6,989 bases of DNA, from the NCBI GenBank assembly GCA_024277405.1, contig JAJRVI010000056.1:1-6989 (forward strand). Direction: 5' to 3'. Shown here one piece after another: positions 6,720 through 6,989 of this stretch (the stretch's first letter is position 1; the number at the start of each line of letters is the position of its first letter). The translations under genes and the position numbers were made by a program. The notes below the pieces were generated by a model, which saw nothing but the letters and a program-made list of their open reading frames with translations, did not search any database and was not told the origin of the DNA. Origin of the DNA: Fidelibacterota bacterium (GTDB lineage: Bacteria > Bipolaricaulota > Bipolaricaulia > Bipolaricaulales > Bipolaricaulaceae).

Positions 6720-6918
6720 CGAAGAGTTTGAGGGTCTCCTCGGCGTCGGCGGGATCGAGGCGACGGATGGCGAAACCCGTGTGCACCAAGATGTAATCCC
6801 CGGGCCTCACCTCCTCGGGAAGGAGGTCGAGGCGGGCCCGCGACCGTATCCCCCCGAGATCCACCGTAGCCTCGTTCCCCTGGACGGCCACCACCTTCAC
6901 CGGAATCGCCAAGCACAT
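6682..6918 (-). CDS. hypC: HypC/HybG-family hydrogenase maturation chaperone
   Basis: This small 78-residue chaperone begins with MCLAIPVKV, the hallmark of HypC/HypG/HupF proteins. After removal of the initiator Met, Cys2 binds the iron carried with HypD and contacts the hydrogenase large-subunit precursor. The rest fits the OB-like fold: GNEATVDLGGIRSRARLDLL (14–33), then VRPGDYILVHTGFAIRRLDPADAEETL (37–63), where the GDYILVHTGFAI strand is typical. The position after AIP is V rather than the common G. Length is normal. It is the first gene of the hypCDE cluster and overlaps hypD at its 3' end. No Shine-Dalgarno precedes the ATG; instead a -10-like TACAAT ends only 8 bases upstream, suggesting a leaderless or nearly leaderless message. 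Whether it serves one or several hydrogenases cannot be judged from this window. Confidence 0.96.
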   Translation of the reverse strand: MCLAIPVKVVAVQGNEATVDLGGIRSRARLDLLPEEVRPGDYILVHTGFAIRRLDPADAEETLKLFDELLSAGDAGGE

Positions 6919-6926
6919 GGTGCCCG

Positions 6927-6955
6927 ATTGTAATGGGCCCCCAACTGTCCCACAA
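6927..6955 (-). promoter_or_regulatory. Putative sigma-70-type promoter of hypCDE
   Basis: Reading the minus strand, TTGTGG (6955–6950) and TACAAT (6932–6927) are separated by 17 bases. The -10 box matches the consensus at five of six positions; the -35 matches only TTG. The expected transcription start, about 7 bases after the -10, falls within a few bases of the hypC ATG at 6918, which agrees with the absence of a Shine-Dalgarno. The element lies in the 58-base gap between hypC and the divergent right-edge gene. Confidence 0.45.
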
Positions 6956-6976
6956 TTGCCGCCCGAGGAGGTCGGA

Positions 6977-6989
6977 ATGGATTGGGAAG
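6977..6989 (+). CDS. Start of a divergent gene, cut by the window edge
   Basis: Only four codons are visible (M-D-W-E). The call rests on a strong Shine-Dalgarno, GAGGAGG at 6965–6971, spaced 5 bases from the ATG at 6977, and on the position upstream of the divergent hypC. A TGTAAT -10-like box at 6929–6934 overlaps the hypC -10 on the other strand, but no -35 of quality is seen. Function cannot be inferred from four residues; a hydrogenase-related gene would fit the context but is a guess. Confidence 0.4.

Noticed and set aside
6927..6956. Inverted repeat ATTGT…ACAAT as a regulator operator
   Set aside because: Only 5 bp per arm with a 20-base centre and no extension; it coincides with the promoter boxes and could easily arise by chance.

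Overview
The window is bacterial and GC-rich. It splits into two halves with different character. The left half (1–3772) codes on the plus strand for large exported beta-rich surface proteins. The right half (4576–6918, minus strand) is a compact hypC-hypD-hypE cluster for [NiFe]-hydrogenase maturation. A metallo-beta-lactamase-fold hydrolase sits between them on the plus strand. I see no RNA gene, mobile element or CRISPR array. The source is most likely an anaerobic or thermophilic, hydrogen-metabolising environmental bacterium. A candidate-phylum lineage such as Bipolaricaulota/Acetothermia would fit the GC content and the Ig-like/lamin-tail proteins, but this taxonomic guess is inference only.

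Region 1 (1–2121) holds the 3' part of a very long exported protein: the end of a DUF11/DUF7507-like repeat, three tandem bacterial Ig-like/cadherin-like domains, a Gly/Ala linker, a lamin-tail domain (LTD) and an unassigned C-terminal beta-rich segment. The reading frame breaks at about 1123. One added G restores the domain consensus, so the two open frames at 2–1267 and 1144–2121 are halves of one gene, broken by mutation or by sequencing error. A strong intrinsic terminator (2146–2175) closes this unit.

Region 2 (2176–4579): after a pyrimidine-rich leader comes a secreted protein of 483 residues. It has a signal peptide, one Ig-like domain and a long alternating beta-strand region that ends in an outer-membrane-barrel-like C-terminal strand. 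Twenty-seven bases later, with no terminator and no visible Shine-Dalgarno, comes the MBL-fold hydrolase. Its stop codon shares the palindrome CTAG with the stop codon of hypE on the other strand.

Region 3 (4576–6976, minus strand): hypC, hypD and hypE overlap one another and form one translationally compact operon. HypC and HypD form the scaffold that carries and assembles the Fe(CN)2CO unit, and HypE makes the thiocyanate on its C-terminal cysteine that supplies cyanide. All diagnostic cysteines are present. hypA, hypB, hypF and the hydrogenase itself are not in the window. A promoter-like sequence lies so close to the hypC ATG that the transcript would be nearly leaderless. A divergent gene with a good Shine-Dalgarno appears to begin at 6977 and runs off the right edge.
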